Shown here: in pieces, positions 10,122-20,171 of the stretch | Layout: the number at the start of each line of letters is the position of its first letter | Position numbering within the stretch: the first letter of the stretch is position 1 | NCBI GenBank assembly: GCA_051453625.1 | Contig: JBOZIK010000001.1 | Coordinates: 269,842,347-269,906,346, forward strand | Origin: Welwitschia mirabilis | Lineage: Eukaryota; Gnetophyta; Gnetopsida; Welwitschiales | Length of the DNA: 64,000 bases | Direction of reading: 5' to 3' | Translations under genes and position numbers: made by a program | The notes under the pieces: generated by a model | Told to the model about the DNA's origin: nothing | The model's database searches: none | The model's input: the letters and a program-made list of their open reading frames with translations, nothing else

Positions 10122-11025
10122 ATTCTTTCTTAGTTTTATTCCTTTGTTTAAGTTATAAGACTACATGATCATGTTTAACTTGATTTATGCTTGACTTTCA
10201 TAGTTGTTACCATGATTAAGTAATTCATTACTTTGGGTTTTCATGTGATAAATATTGGATTCAATCGATATTAAGATATTTCAATATTCATAATCAATCT
10301 CATTGGTTATTTTATAGCAAAATATTAATTATGTTAACTCAATGCTTTTTTTAATCATATACTTTATTACCTTATCATTCCAATGATTAATCAATGCTGT
10401 CAAAAATGGGAAGTTTAATTTAGTAGAAAAAAAGTAAAAAATAAAAAGAAAAAGGGAAATATGTAAAAAATAGAAAGGAAAAAAATCACCCTCTTGCAAT
10501 TACACCATGATGTACTATCACAAACATACTAGGGCAAATTTTCCTAAGAGGGTCCTTTAGCAATACGATATGATAGCTATGAAAACTCCACTAGAGGATT
10601 AGTGGGACATGATATAGCTTCAACTTATAGGTCCTTATTCTCTTAGAAGTGATTATACTCCTCTTATCATGATGAATGGTGTTGTTCCACATCCCATTAG
10701 CTAAAAACTCTCATAAAAGGCATAGAGTTTGAGAGCATATAAGTATATTAATCATTGGATGATATCTTATTAAAGTACTATGGTTTCCATAGCTAAAGAT
10801 GAATTGAATTATAGTCCAAACATGACTTGACACTTTGACAAAAATAATCATTAGATATTGTCATCATTACTACCCTTTAAAATGGTACTCTATGATGTTC
10901 CACATTAAATCGCTCATTTTTATATCAAGTTGCTTTACAACCTTATCAAGAAATTTTGGTAAGTTTGAATTTAAACAAAAGCTTAATCTTATTCATGCTC
11001 TATGTTTTTCATTTTCCTTTTTGTC

Positions 11026-11247
11026 TTATCTTAATTTATGTATTTTTCTTCTCAAAGTAATTTTTCTTACCTCTCCCAAAATAACATATAGGCCTTTATC
11101 ATTTTCTAGTTTACTTGTTACATTTTTTATTACTAGATTATTATACATAAAATCAAATTGAACTCTACCTTGACCTTTATTTTGCATGATAGTATTGATG
11201 CTCTTCTTTTCTTTAACAATATTTCTTTCTATAATTTCTTCTGCCAC
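11026..11247 (-). CDS. Short antisense reading frame in Athila-type element
   Basis: 73 codons on the strand opposite to the element, between integrase and the 3' LTR. Composition is protein-like (mixed charged residues, e.g. QGRVQFDFMYNNLVIKNVTS and DKGLYVILGEVRKI) rather than the Phe/Leu/Ile/Lys-only look of noise frames here. The first codon is GTG directly after a stop, so no ATG start is present. Codon 59 runs into gag|gtaaga, a consensus-like splice donor (GT at 11069-11070). Antisense extra ORFs between pol and the 3' LTR are known in plant Ty3/gypsy elements. No domain recognised; it may be chance. Confidence 0.3.
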   Translation of the reverse strand: MAEEIIERNIVKEKKSINTIMQNKGQGRVQFDFMYNNLVIKNVTSKLENDKGLYVILGEVRKITLRRKIHKLR

Positions 11248-11555
11248 TTAACCTTGTAATTTTACCCTACTTTATCTTTTCTTCATGACTTATGCAATTT
11301 GAGGTAACTTGCTCTTTTAGTTGGAGGGGTAGACACCTATATTACATGATTTGTAAGCTAAAATTTTTCACCAAATATATGGTATGATTTTAAACTAATA
11401 AGTGATAATATACATTAATTTCAGTTATGCTTTTTCATAGATGTATTTCACATGTTGTACTCTTAATTCAAAATGATATACATTCTTTGAATTTCTTTTA
11501 GTCAGTTTATTTACAACTTGTTATTTGCTTACTTTGTTAGGGATCAATAAATGCT

Positions 11556-11565
11556 AAGTGGAGGG
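11556..11565 (+). promoter_or_regulatory. Polypurine tract
   Basis: aagtggaggg inside gctaagtggagggcta, ending three bases before the 3' LTR start at 11569. This is where plus-strand DNA synthesis would be primed. The right-edge element has gctaagtgaaaacta before its 3' LTR in the same spot on the minus strand. Confidence 0.65.
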
Positions 11566-11568
11566 CTA

Positions 11569-12643
11569 TGTTGTGATGCCAACTTGACCTATTTAATACA
11601 CTAGTGAAGTACATTTTTAGGTCCTATTGAGAGGTTTTTCTAAGGATTTATGTAGATTATACAAAGCTTCCATATAGGTCAAAAGATGCAATAATTTCTC
11701 ATGTAAGAAGCCATTTCTGAATGATGATAAACCAAAGAAATTAGATGAATATATTATGGTCGTCCTCCATGTCATGGAAATGGCAAAGGGGATGATAGTC
11801 AAAAAAGTATGATCATCCTCTTTATCATGGGAATGATGACTAGGATGACAGTTAGCACTTTTGACAGATGCTAAGCATTAGTTGACAGATAGTGTATTAT
11901 TCTCTATGTCATGGGGATAACACAATGGATAATGATTAAAATTATTTATAAAATTTATTAAATTATTATGAAAGTGTGGATTTAATTTGTACCTCTTCAT
12001 TTTACATCCTTTAGTGACCTATCCTAACATATAAATAAATACTTTTAGATGATATTCAAAATCATTTTTGTCATCCACATTCTTGTGATGATTGGAGATT
12101 TTTAGAGGCAAGGAGATCCATCCTACTTATGAAAAGGATCATCTTAATGTTAAGTAGTAAATCTTTCATTGAGAAGTCATTATTATAAATTGATGTAATT
12201 CAATTTCATTAATAAAAGTATTGATTAAAATGTTTTATTATTTTTCTTTATAGCTTATCTTAATTACAATTTAAGTAACCTGAATTTGTAATTGAAATAG
12301 ACTATAAAAATCAATCTAAGTAATAGTCTATTAGAATTTTAATTAATTAATTACATTATAATTGTGTTAGTTTTATTTCATTCCATTGCATTACATTCTA
12401 TCTTCATCTTTGCATTATTTAATTTCATTTTCTTTAAAGTAGAATTCCAAAATATATTATTCTTCTCTTTATAAAAGAAATTTTTCATATTCTCTTTTAG
12501 AAGTCTTCTCTGAGTGCATGACATTTGGGTTGATTAAACTATACAAATGTGTATTATGTGAAATTAGATTATTAGATTTTCAGATGTTGCAATTTAAAAT
12601 TCAATCTTTAGAGTATTGGAATTAGAAGCCCAAATATGCATCA
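11569..12643 (+). repeat. Athila-type 3' LTR (1075 bp)
   Basis: Starts tgttgtgatgccaacttgac, ends ...aaatatgcatca; pairs with 4931-6008. TATA box at 12030-12038; hairpin units at about 11757-11925. The next base (12644) begins copia RT on the minus strand. Confidence 0.85.
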
Positions 12644-13640
12644 CAATAGCATGACCTAACTATTTTATCTTTTTAGGGTATCTCAGTACTCTCTTTATAG
12701 TATTCAGATGAGTAACCTTAGGCACATGAATATATCTAGATAACACATCAACAACATATAATATGTTTAGTCTAGTATTGATTATATAAATTAGACTTCA
12801 TATTATACTTCTATATTTTATTTCATTCATAGATTCTAATTTTTCATTATTAGATATATTGACATTTTTTTTTAAAGAAGTTACAACTTCGTTTATGTCT
12901 TCTAGTCCAAATTTCTGGATTAGATCTCTGATGTACTTCTTTTACATTAAGAAGATTTCATCCTTTTACTTAAGAATTTCTACATCTAAGTAGAATTTGG
13001 TCAATCTGAGATAAAAAATCTTAGATTTCTTACTTAATGTAATTTTTTTTTCTTTCCACATCTTCTTCGCCACTTTTGATTATCAGCATATTATCCACAT
13101 ATACAACTATGTATGTAGATTTTTATTCATCAAATTTTATAAATAACATGATATCCACATCTTGATACTTACATAATCTAAAATCCAATGGAACTTAAAT
13201 AATTTACAAGATTATTTTATCAAGTTCTTGGTGCTTATTTTAGCACATACAAAGACTTAATCAATGTACATATCTTGTATTCCTCTTTCTTTAAAATCCT
13301 TTGATTGCATTAGGTATATTTCTTCTTTTAGCTCTCTATGGAGAAAGGTAGACTTTATATCTAATTAATAAAGATTTTATCCTTTTTGTGATACTAAGGC
13401 AATAATTGTTCTAACGGTATTCCATTTTTTTGTTGAAGGAAAGAATTCATTATAGTTAAGTCCTTTATTTTGTCATAGGACTACATCAACAAATTGAGCT
13501 TTATGACACTCAATGGTTTTAGCCACATTATATTTTTTATAAAAAAACCATTTATTAGATAATCTTGTGTGTCCTAAAAGAAGGTTTACCAACTCCCAAG
13601 TATCATTTTCAACAAAGTTGTCATATTATTGTTACATGAC
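12644..13640 (-). pseudogene. Ty1/copia reverse transcriptase remnant
   Basis: Minus-strand reading with stops and frameshifts: YNEFFPSTKKWNTVRTIIAL, then IKSTFLHRELKEEIYLMQ (copia 'VKTAFLHGELEEEIYM'), then the catalytic region YMWIICVLIIKSGEED in one frame where the neighbouring frame reads VYVDNMLI (13090-13120; the second Asp of YVDD is Asn). At the 12644 end comes LIYIINTRLNILYVVDVLSR and HLNTIKRVLRY, the RT tail that leads into RNase H. RNase H itself is displaced to 4930. Role: copies element RNA into DNA. Confidence 0.75.
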
Positions 13641-15000
13641 TTTTATTAATGATCATGTTGAATAGTAGTTTTAAATAAGGTTGGTTCACTATTAAAAATC
13701 AGGTGGAGCTCATCATCATCATCATGAGATGTATGTGAGCCATGTCTAATTTTAGTTTTGCCCTTTTCATTAGTATGAAAATTTTAAAGGGTTTTACCAA
13801 GTACTTTAATGTTGTATATTGATAGTTTTAGCTTCTTCGATCAGAGAAACTATTGAATTACTATTGGAATTATGATTAAGAATGCTTAAATCACCAAATT
13901 TATTAATTCTTATAGGTTATCAAGAAACCATATCATAAGAAGGAACTAGAGCAAGATTAATGGCTACATCTCCCCCCTCAACTATAAGATATTGAGAATC
14001 CAAAATGGTTAGTGGGTTAGAGGAAGGATGAAGTTTTAAGAGATCAAGCTAAAAATTACTATTAAAAGTCTCTGTAAAGATAACATTACAAGAAACAATG
14101 ATATTATGATGATTTATAAGATAAACTTGATAACCCTTCTAGTCAGTTGAATATCCCACAAAAATTCCAATAAAAGCATGTGCTCCAAATTTATCATGAT
14201 GTTTGCATGAAATATAAACATAGCACTTATAATAAAAAACATAAAAATGGTGTAGACTTGGCTTGTAGCCATACCACTTCTTAATTGGAAATACTCCTTT
14301 TTTAGTATATCAACTAATGTGGTTATCAAGATGCATAACTGTGTTTATTGCTCTACCCCCAAGATAGGCCTTGAAGCCACTGAAATAGATTATAGAATGC
14401 ACTATCTCCATGATTATGTGATTAAATCACTCAACAATGTTATTTTATTGAGGTGTCCCAAGGTAGGTCTTTAAATGACAAATTCCTTTAGAAGAAAAAA
14501 ATTCCTTAAACTTGACAGATGTGTATATAGGTGAAAACTCTTAATCTAATAATATACTTTCTTTATCACTTTAGTTTTAAAATTCTTGAAAATATATAAA
14601 GTTTGAGATTTAAAATTAATGAAATACATCCAAGTCATTTAAGAATAGTCATCAATAGAGAAGATAAAATAATAAAAACCATAAAATGTAAATATTAGCA
14701 TAGGTTAATATAGATCACTATAAATAAGCCAAAGCTTTCGATCAACATGTCACTTAGTGCAAACTATTGTCTAGTTAGTTTACCTATTATACATGCTTCA
14801 CACTAAGGAAAATCCCATAGAATGAATGGAAGAACCTGATATCCATTCTTATATATTACATCCATTAGGTGAGAGTAGGATGTCCTAGTCAAGCATACCA
14901 CAATAGCGAGAGATATATTTTATCTTAGAAAACTATGTAAGTAATCTCTTACATTTTCATACAATCTTAAAGATGAATAAGATTTTCATCCATGTACCTT
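13641..15000 (-). pseudogene. Ty1/copia integrase remnant
   Basis: Includes CEACIIGKLTR (about 14765-14800, the CxxC end of the HHCC zinc domain), then GICHLKTYLGTP and NNIVE at 14430-14490 (copia 'TPQQNGVVERKN'), FSGFKAYLGGRAINTVMHLD, KKWYGYKPSLHHFYVF and FIGIFVGYSTD. These are the core and post-core signatures of copia integrase in the right order. Stops are frequent. A short stretch to 13641 is the loosely conserved linker to RT. Role: inserts element DNA into the host chromosome. Confidence 0.75.
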
Positions 15001-15581
15001 TTCATAACCAATTCTTGATATCATGAAAACTAAATGATCTTCTCATATCAGAGTGAAAAGTGATAGAAGGTTCAACATCAAAGAAGGCACATATAGAATA
15101 TTAGAAAGAATTTGTGGAAATAGTGATGTTAGGTTAATGATAACCACATCATAGTCTTCCATTGAAACTAGAGTTATATTTGCTAAATAAACCTAACTTT
15201 ATGCTTTAATAAAGCCATCAAAATAATCATATCAACAAGTCATGTGATGAGTAGCATTGGTGTTAGTAATCCACATCTTGTCATAAGGTACATACTCATT
15301 TATACCCATAAAGTTAAAGTTTTTAAAAATTATGTTTGACTAAAAATTTTCATCATCAAGGAATTTAGATTCTTTAGTAACTACTTAGCTGTTAAGGGTA
15401 GATTTTATTTTATTCCAAGATAACCTATAAAAGTCTAAAAGATGGCCTTATCTTTTGCATCGTTAGCATTGATATTTGTTTTAATTTGGATTTGCAATAT
15501 GCTAAACTTGCTTCTTATTTAGCTCAGTTTGATTAGGATTTTTAGTTTGCTATTTTTCGAGATACTTATCATGATGTAATA
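15001..15581 (-). pseudogene. Ty1/copia gag zinc knuckle and protease remnant
   Basis: A decayed zinc knuckle RCKR-GHLLDFY lies at about 15440-15485 (one Cys lost). The protease motif WITNTNATHHMTC lies at 15235-15273, where copia has W-x-x-D-S-G-A-T-x-H-M; the catalytic Asp reads Asn. Downstream come YDVVIINLTSLFPQILSNIL and VPSLMLNLLS, the usual protease to integrase lead-in. The piece stops at 15581, the border of the giant chromovirus LTR; probable gag sequence resumes beyond 26241. Confidence 0.7.
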
Positions 15582-15700
15582 TGTAATAACATGATTTTGG
15601 TAGTTTAAAACTTCTAGAAGCTCTAATACTAAAATGTAATGCTTTTATTTTTCATAACTAAAAACTTTAAGTAGGTGTTAGCTCTAATACCAAATGTAAT
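15582..15700 (-). repeat. Primer-site-like tandem units inside LTR A end
   Basis: Two internal copies of a primer-site word, gctctaatact at 15630 and gctctaatacc at 15681, each followed on the plus strand by a tgtaat-type LTR-terminus word. The minus strand reads as repeated 'TTACA-TTTGGTATTAGAGC'. LTR B has the same pair. Confidence 0.7.
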
Positions 15701-15917
15701 GCCTTGGATTTTTATAATTAAAAAATTCAGACTCACTCTGATATAATTATGTAAAACCTAATTTGTATAATTAAATATATATATATATATATATAAAGGT
15801 TTAATCTTAACCTAATATAGTTGTATAAAATATAATTTAATTCAATCGTTAAATAAAATTACTTAGGGTATATAGATAGTTTTATATTATTAATTCATCA
15901 AATGGCAATAGTGATTT

Positions 15918-16438
15918 NNNNNNNNNNNNNNNNNNNNNNNNNNNNNNNNNNNNNNNNNNNNNNNNNNNNNNNNNNNNNNNNNNNNNNNNNNNNNNNNNNN
16001 NNNNNNNNNNNNNNNNNNNNNNNNNNNNNNNNNNNNNNNNNNNNNNNNNNNNNNNNNNNNNNNNNNNNNNNNNNNNNNNNNNNNNNNNNNNNNNNNNNNN
16101 NNNNNNNNNNNNNNNNNNNNNNNNNNNNNNNNNNNNNNNNNNNNNNNNNNNNNNNNNNNNNNNNNNNNNNNNNNNNNNNNNNNNNNNNNNNNNNNNNNNN
16201 NNNNNNNNNNNNNNNNNNNNNNNNNNNNNNNNNNNNNNNNNNNNNNNNNNNNNNNNNNNNNNNNNNNNNNNNNNNNNNNNNNNNNNNNNNNNNNNNNNNN
16301 NNNNNNNNNNNNNNNNNNNNNNNNNNNNNNNNNNNNNNNNNNNNNNNNNNNNNNNNNNNNNNNNNNNNNNNNNNNNNNNNNNNNNNNNNNNNNNNNNNNN
16401 NNNNNNNNNNNNNNNNNNNNNNNNNNNNNNNNNNNNNN
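15918..16438. other. Assembly gap (521 N), probably not real sequence
   Basis: The left flank ends ...aatggcaatagtgattt and the right flank starts aaaatgtttaaaaatg. LTR B at about 20478-20505 reads across this point without any insert (agtaatttaaaatgtttgaaaatg), and the chromovirus LTRs near 42786 and 55903 also lack one. Confidence 0.9.
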
Positions 16439-19085
16439 AAAATGTTTAAAAATGATAAAATAGAGTATGTTTTTGATTGGAAACACTGCATTTTTATCTT
16501 AAAAGGACACAGATTAAGCTAAAATCCATGAAAAGACCATTTGCAAGTTATATTCAAGCTATTTTTACATTTAAAAAAAAAATCGAAATGGTAATTGAAA
16601 ATGTTTGAACATGATAAAACAGAGTATGTTTTTGGCTAGAAAAATCTAGATTTTATTCTAGGGGATACAGATTAAGATCATATTTATAAAAATACTATCC
16701 AAAATTTTGTCTTTTAAATCTTTAAACTTTTAATAAAAATAAAGACAATGACTGATTTTGATAAGGAGAAGAATATGTTTCTATGTTTTTATCACCATGA
16801 ATAGGCATCTCTTTGTCATTTAATGCATAGGAAATATTTATGGTTTATCATTACCAAAGCAATGTTAGATCTTCTTTTTAAAAAGTAGAATAAAGAGAAG
16901 TAGAGGAGTGTATATTAACCATTCTAGAGAAATAAATGCACATAGGGAAGGAAGTACATTAATATGTTATGCATTAAGTGAAAGAATTCTTGAAATGAGA
17001 AGATACAACATGTTAGATTATCAAAAAGTAGGAATTTTATCAGTTTTATTAGAAGCAATAGTAATAATGCATAAATAAAGGAAAACATATTTTTCCAATA
17101 GAAAGAAGAAGGAAAACATATTTTAAGCATGGAAGAATAAAGTGTAGCTACTGACAGAAAAGGTTTTGTTGGGATAAAAATTGAAATGCTCAATAGAAGA
17201 AACAAAACATTTTTGAAATATAATTTCTCATTTCACATAGAAAAGAGAGTGCTAATTCAAGATGCATAATTCTCTATGAGCATCCTTATTTCATGTGTAT
17301 TACATTTTAGATTTAGAAGAGAAAGGGTAGAAGAGGTAGTACATTTGTTATTGGGATGCAGAGAACATAATGCTCAATATCACTTTCCCTTTAATAATGG
17401 TGCCTTCTAAGGCTCTATGTATGAACTTGTTTAAAATCTATAATTCTAGATCTTTTCCACTTAATATTAAAATAGAGATCATTGTAGATGAAGAGGATAC
17501 CAGTATGCAAGAATGATTAATAAGCTTGAGGAAGAGAGGACATAGTTGTAGGGTAAGAGATGCACATAGAAGGAGAAAATTGCAATGCATAAAGAAAACA
17601 CCACACTAAAGAGAAGATTACATAGGAATGATACATTATATTTTCAAGGAATGCTATGTACAAGAATGATTAGAAACACATATTTCACACATAGGAAAAA
17701 GACTTTCATGGTTGATGCAGAAGTAACAGTTCTCATATTCTACTATTAGACCTCACGAGGACAAGTTACAGGCTATTCCTCTGGTCATCCACTTAGCATA
17801 AGTGGCAGAAAGTGAAATGTTAAGGAAGTAAGAGGAGAGGTTAGGGAATTGAATCATAATTAAGTTATTTTATTACAAGTATTCCTTAAAATCATAAATT
17901 ATACAAACATATTTTAAGCATTATATTAATTATTTCTATTATGTCTTTTAACTTAAGTGTCCAATGAATGAAAAATATATTTATGGTTTTCCTAAATGTG
18001 TAAATATATAAAATGAATTCTCACTATTGGAACATAAAAATCAAATCATTTATTGGTCTAATGTACATTTATACTAATAAATACTAGGAATTTGTTATAA
18101 GTGAATAATCTATGGCTAATTTATAAGGTGTAGAAAAATCACAATCCATAACATGACTCTTGCATTATGAATAATTAATCATTCAAAATCTTCAATTACA
18201 AGATAAATACAAAATCTTAATATAGTTTAATTACCAATCCTTGCTCACAAATTTACACAAAATATTAGGACCTTAAAGTACTTCAACTACAAACATGAAT
18301 TTAAGTATGAAAATATAACTCCATCTAAACTATAATAACTTACTCATCTAAAGGTTGTTCTCATGCTAGATCTTGCATATACAAGCATGGCATAAGAACT
18401 ACAACCTTCATAGTTCCTAGTATGATCCACATCAATGTTTTAGATAAGGGGATTTTCTGAGATCATGATGGGATCCTCAAGATAATTGTATGTAGCCAAG
18501 CCTCATAGAACATACAATAATGTAGATACACATATATCCAAGAATATATAGTGATAGAATTCTCTGGCATAAGGGCATAAAAAATATCCATTTGTTTAGA
18601 GGTTTATTCCTGTGGACAAAAAGAACCCTTCAAGTGGGATAATCCCTTAAGGCTGTAAGACATCATGTAATGCACAACTAGATAGGTTACAAACATCATC
18701 CTAATCACTCTCATAGCTCACTCTCATGGCTAATGGAAGCCCTTCAAGTAGCTCAATATTTAAAGCTGCATAATTTAATTACATACTAAAGTTTAAAGCA
18801 TAGAATTAAAATCACAGCTAAAATATTATGTGCATAAGAAAAAGACTTATATGAAATATGTAAGAGATGTAATAATTAATTGAAACATACAAGAAATAGA
18901 TGAAAGTTCATAAATCATATAAGAATTAAAATGATATATCATAAAAATCATATTGATTTTAAGACAAAAGTCAAGATATCATGAAGATTACAAGGCTTTA
19001 AGTCTTTTCCAAGCTTTAAGATTAAGATCATAAGATTCAATAGTTAGAACTTTTCCAAGATATGAAATATGAGAAGAGGAAGGTC

Positions 19086-19095
19086 CTATTTATAG
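19086..19095 (-). promoter_or_regulatory. TATA box of LTR A
   Basis: CTATAAATAG on the minus strand. LTR B has the identical ten bases at 23016-23025 and LTR C has TTATAAATAG at 25753-25762. Conservation in three diverged copies supports a real promoter. Confidence 0.65.
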
Positions 19096-19135
19096 CAGAA
19101 ATTAGAGGATGTAAAGAGGCACTAAGTAAGAGAGT

Positions 19136-19285
19136 GATGAAAGTGGTGAAGATGGTGAAAGTGATGGAAGTGGTCTAGTGAAAGTGGTGGAGCTAGTGGC
19201 AGGGGTGGAAATGTTTGGTGAAAGTGGTGAGGATGGTGGAAGTGGTATGGTAAAAGTGGTGAAAGTGGTGGAAATGGTGGGAATT
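19136..19285 (-). repeat. GGTGGAAGT-type minisatellite upstream of TATA in LTR A
   Basis: The plus strand shows repeated variants of ggtgaaagt, ggtggaagt and gatggtgaa in 9-12 base steps; the minus strand is CCACYTTCACC-type. It begins about 40 bases upstream (minus sense) of the TATA box. The open frames rich in Pro, His, Phe and Ser here are translations of this repeat, not genes. Confidence 0.75.
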
Positions 19286-19678
19286 CTGTTACCTTGCCAA
19301 GCCATTGGGTATAATAAATAACAATTTTTCTTTCTACAAAATAATAAATAATAAATAAGACATTAACAATAATAATAAAATATTTCATAAACATCATAAT
19401 AATTAAAATTCAAGATATTTACTAAAAATAATAAAATAATTTAAGACATTATGCATCTCCATTCATAATAATTTCAAATTTGTAACTAAATGGAATTTTC
19501 CAAAGTAAGCATTTAAATGAATAAAGCCAAAGCATAAAATAATAATTATGGAACTAGTAGCTATAAAGAAAACATCTAAGAATTAACATAAAATATTTTC
19601 CTTATTAAATTTTCATAATCTCTTTTATTAGAATATTTTAAAATTAAATCTTGATTGTTAAAAATTTGGAACATGACA

Positions 19679-20156
19679 TTTTTCTATCCCTTAAGAGATT
19701 TCATCCTCAAGACTAGAAATTAGTAAAATATTGTACCTCTTCAAACTACTCTATTTCTACTTATTCCCATGATAAAGTTGCTATTTTAACAAGTTATTAA
19801 GTAGTAAAATTAAATAATTATAATGCATATTGCATACAAATCAATCATGCTTCTACATCTGTTATGTTGTTGACAGCTTTAAAAGTTGTAGGATTCATCT
19901 TCTTAAATTGTCATTTTATTGACAGAGTTGTCATCTTCCTTGTTATTGTTTTGCTCTTGAAGTTCATCCACTAAGTTGTTAATATTTTTAATAATGTTAG
20001 ACTTCAGTTGATTGGTTCACTACCTTTTTTCTTTTTTTGAAGGAGCCATTTTAATCCTAAAAATCAATTATACATATCATAAACCCATATTAAATAGTTA
20101 AGCTAAGTGAATTCACAACTTGATAATAGTTATACTCAGTGAATGCATTAATCTAT
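19679..20156 (-). pseudogene. Truncated chromovirus gag start, the whole internal region between LTRs A and B
   Basis: Starting near 20051 the minus strand reads MAPSKKEKR, then INNLVDELQEQNNNKEDD and NSVNKM, then in a shifted frame a stretch like NPTTFKAVNNITDVEA and LFNFTT. The gag at 43170 reads MAPSRVVN, NNLLGELQ, NPLTFEDVDNVVDIKAW and LFNFTIE, so this is the same gag start. After about 100 residues the homology ends and LTR A follows. A purine-rich stretch (AGGGATAGAAAAA) just before LTR A at 19679-19691 fits a polypurine tract. Rest of gag and all of pol are absent. Confidence 0.7.
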
Positions 20157-20168
20157 GCTCTAATACCA
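20157..20168 (-). promoter_or_regulatory. Primer-binding site, initiator-Met type
   Basis: TGGTATTAGAGC on the minus strand, three bases inside the LTR B end. The family site TGGTATCAGAGC differs by one C-to-T. Two further copies lie inside LTR B at 20215 and 20275. Confidence 0.75.
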
Positions 20169-20171
20169 AAA

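Larger units (their letters stand above)
10122..11568 (+). other. Post-integrase region of Athila-type element
   Basis: Region where Athila elements carry an extra ORF or only untranslated DNA. A poly-A-rich stretch (about 10420-10485) is followed by broken frames without recognised domains. A 108-residue plus-strand frame (10835-11161) is rich in hydrophobic residues but in this AT-rich context that is weak evidence; I do not call an env-like gene. G-rich agttggaggggtag at 11317-11330 resembles a polypurine motif. An antisense frame (11026-11247) lies here. Confidence 0.45.
4931..12643 (+). mobile_element. Athila-type Ty3/gypsy element with pol deletion, nested in copia
   Basis: LTRs at 4931-6008 and 11569-12643, tRNA-Asp primer site, gag with intact zinc knuckle, protease, then directly the C-terminal tail of integrase; polypurine tract before the 3' LTR. 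RT, RNase H and the integrase core are missing, so the copy is non-autonomous by deletion. The LTR start TGTTGTGATG is shared with the right-edge Athila-type element. It lies between copia RNase H and copia RT. The flanking 5-mers gtgta (left) and caata (right) do not match, so no target duplication is visible. Confidence 0.8.
15582..19678 (-). repeat. LTR A, giant chromovirus LTR (about 3.58 kb without N)
   Basis: The plus-strand start tgtaataacatgattttgg and end ...ggaacatgaca give TG...CA on the minus strand. It matches LTR B over its whole length, for example the blocks at 16441-16560 and 20490-20640. It acts as 3' LTR of the A/B unit: outside its lower end there is no primer site. The 521-N gap inside has no counterpart in LTR B; subtracting it gives 3576 bp against 3420 for LTR B. 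An (AT)n run of about 21 bp at 15775 is present here but not in LTR B. Confidence 0.75.

Noticed and set aside
10835-11161. Env-like membrane protein downstream of Athila-type integrase
   Set aside because: 108 residues rich in Phe/Leu/Ser, but T-rich DNA gives this by chance; no signal peptide or conserved motif.
4926-12648. Target-site duplication of the plus-strand Athila-type element
   Set aside because: gtgta before 4931 and caata after 12643 do not match, even allowing transitions only.
15890-16522. Long open frames of about 200 residues over the N run (also at 32791-33505, 58781-59469, 6216-6419, 36602-36862)
   Set aside because: They consist of N-derived residues; no real sequence supports them.
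19102-19397. Pro/His/Phe/Ser-rich frames on the minus strand (also 22985-23197)
   Set aside because: Translations of the GGTGGAAGT-type minisatellite inside LTRs A and B.
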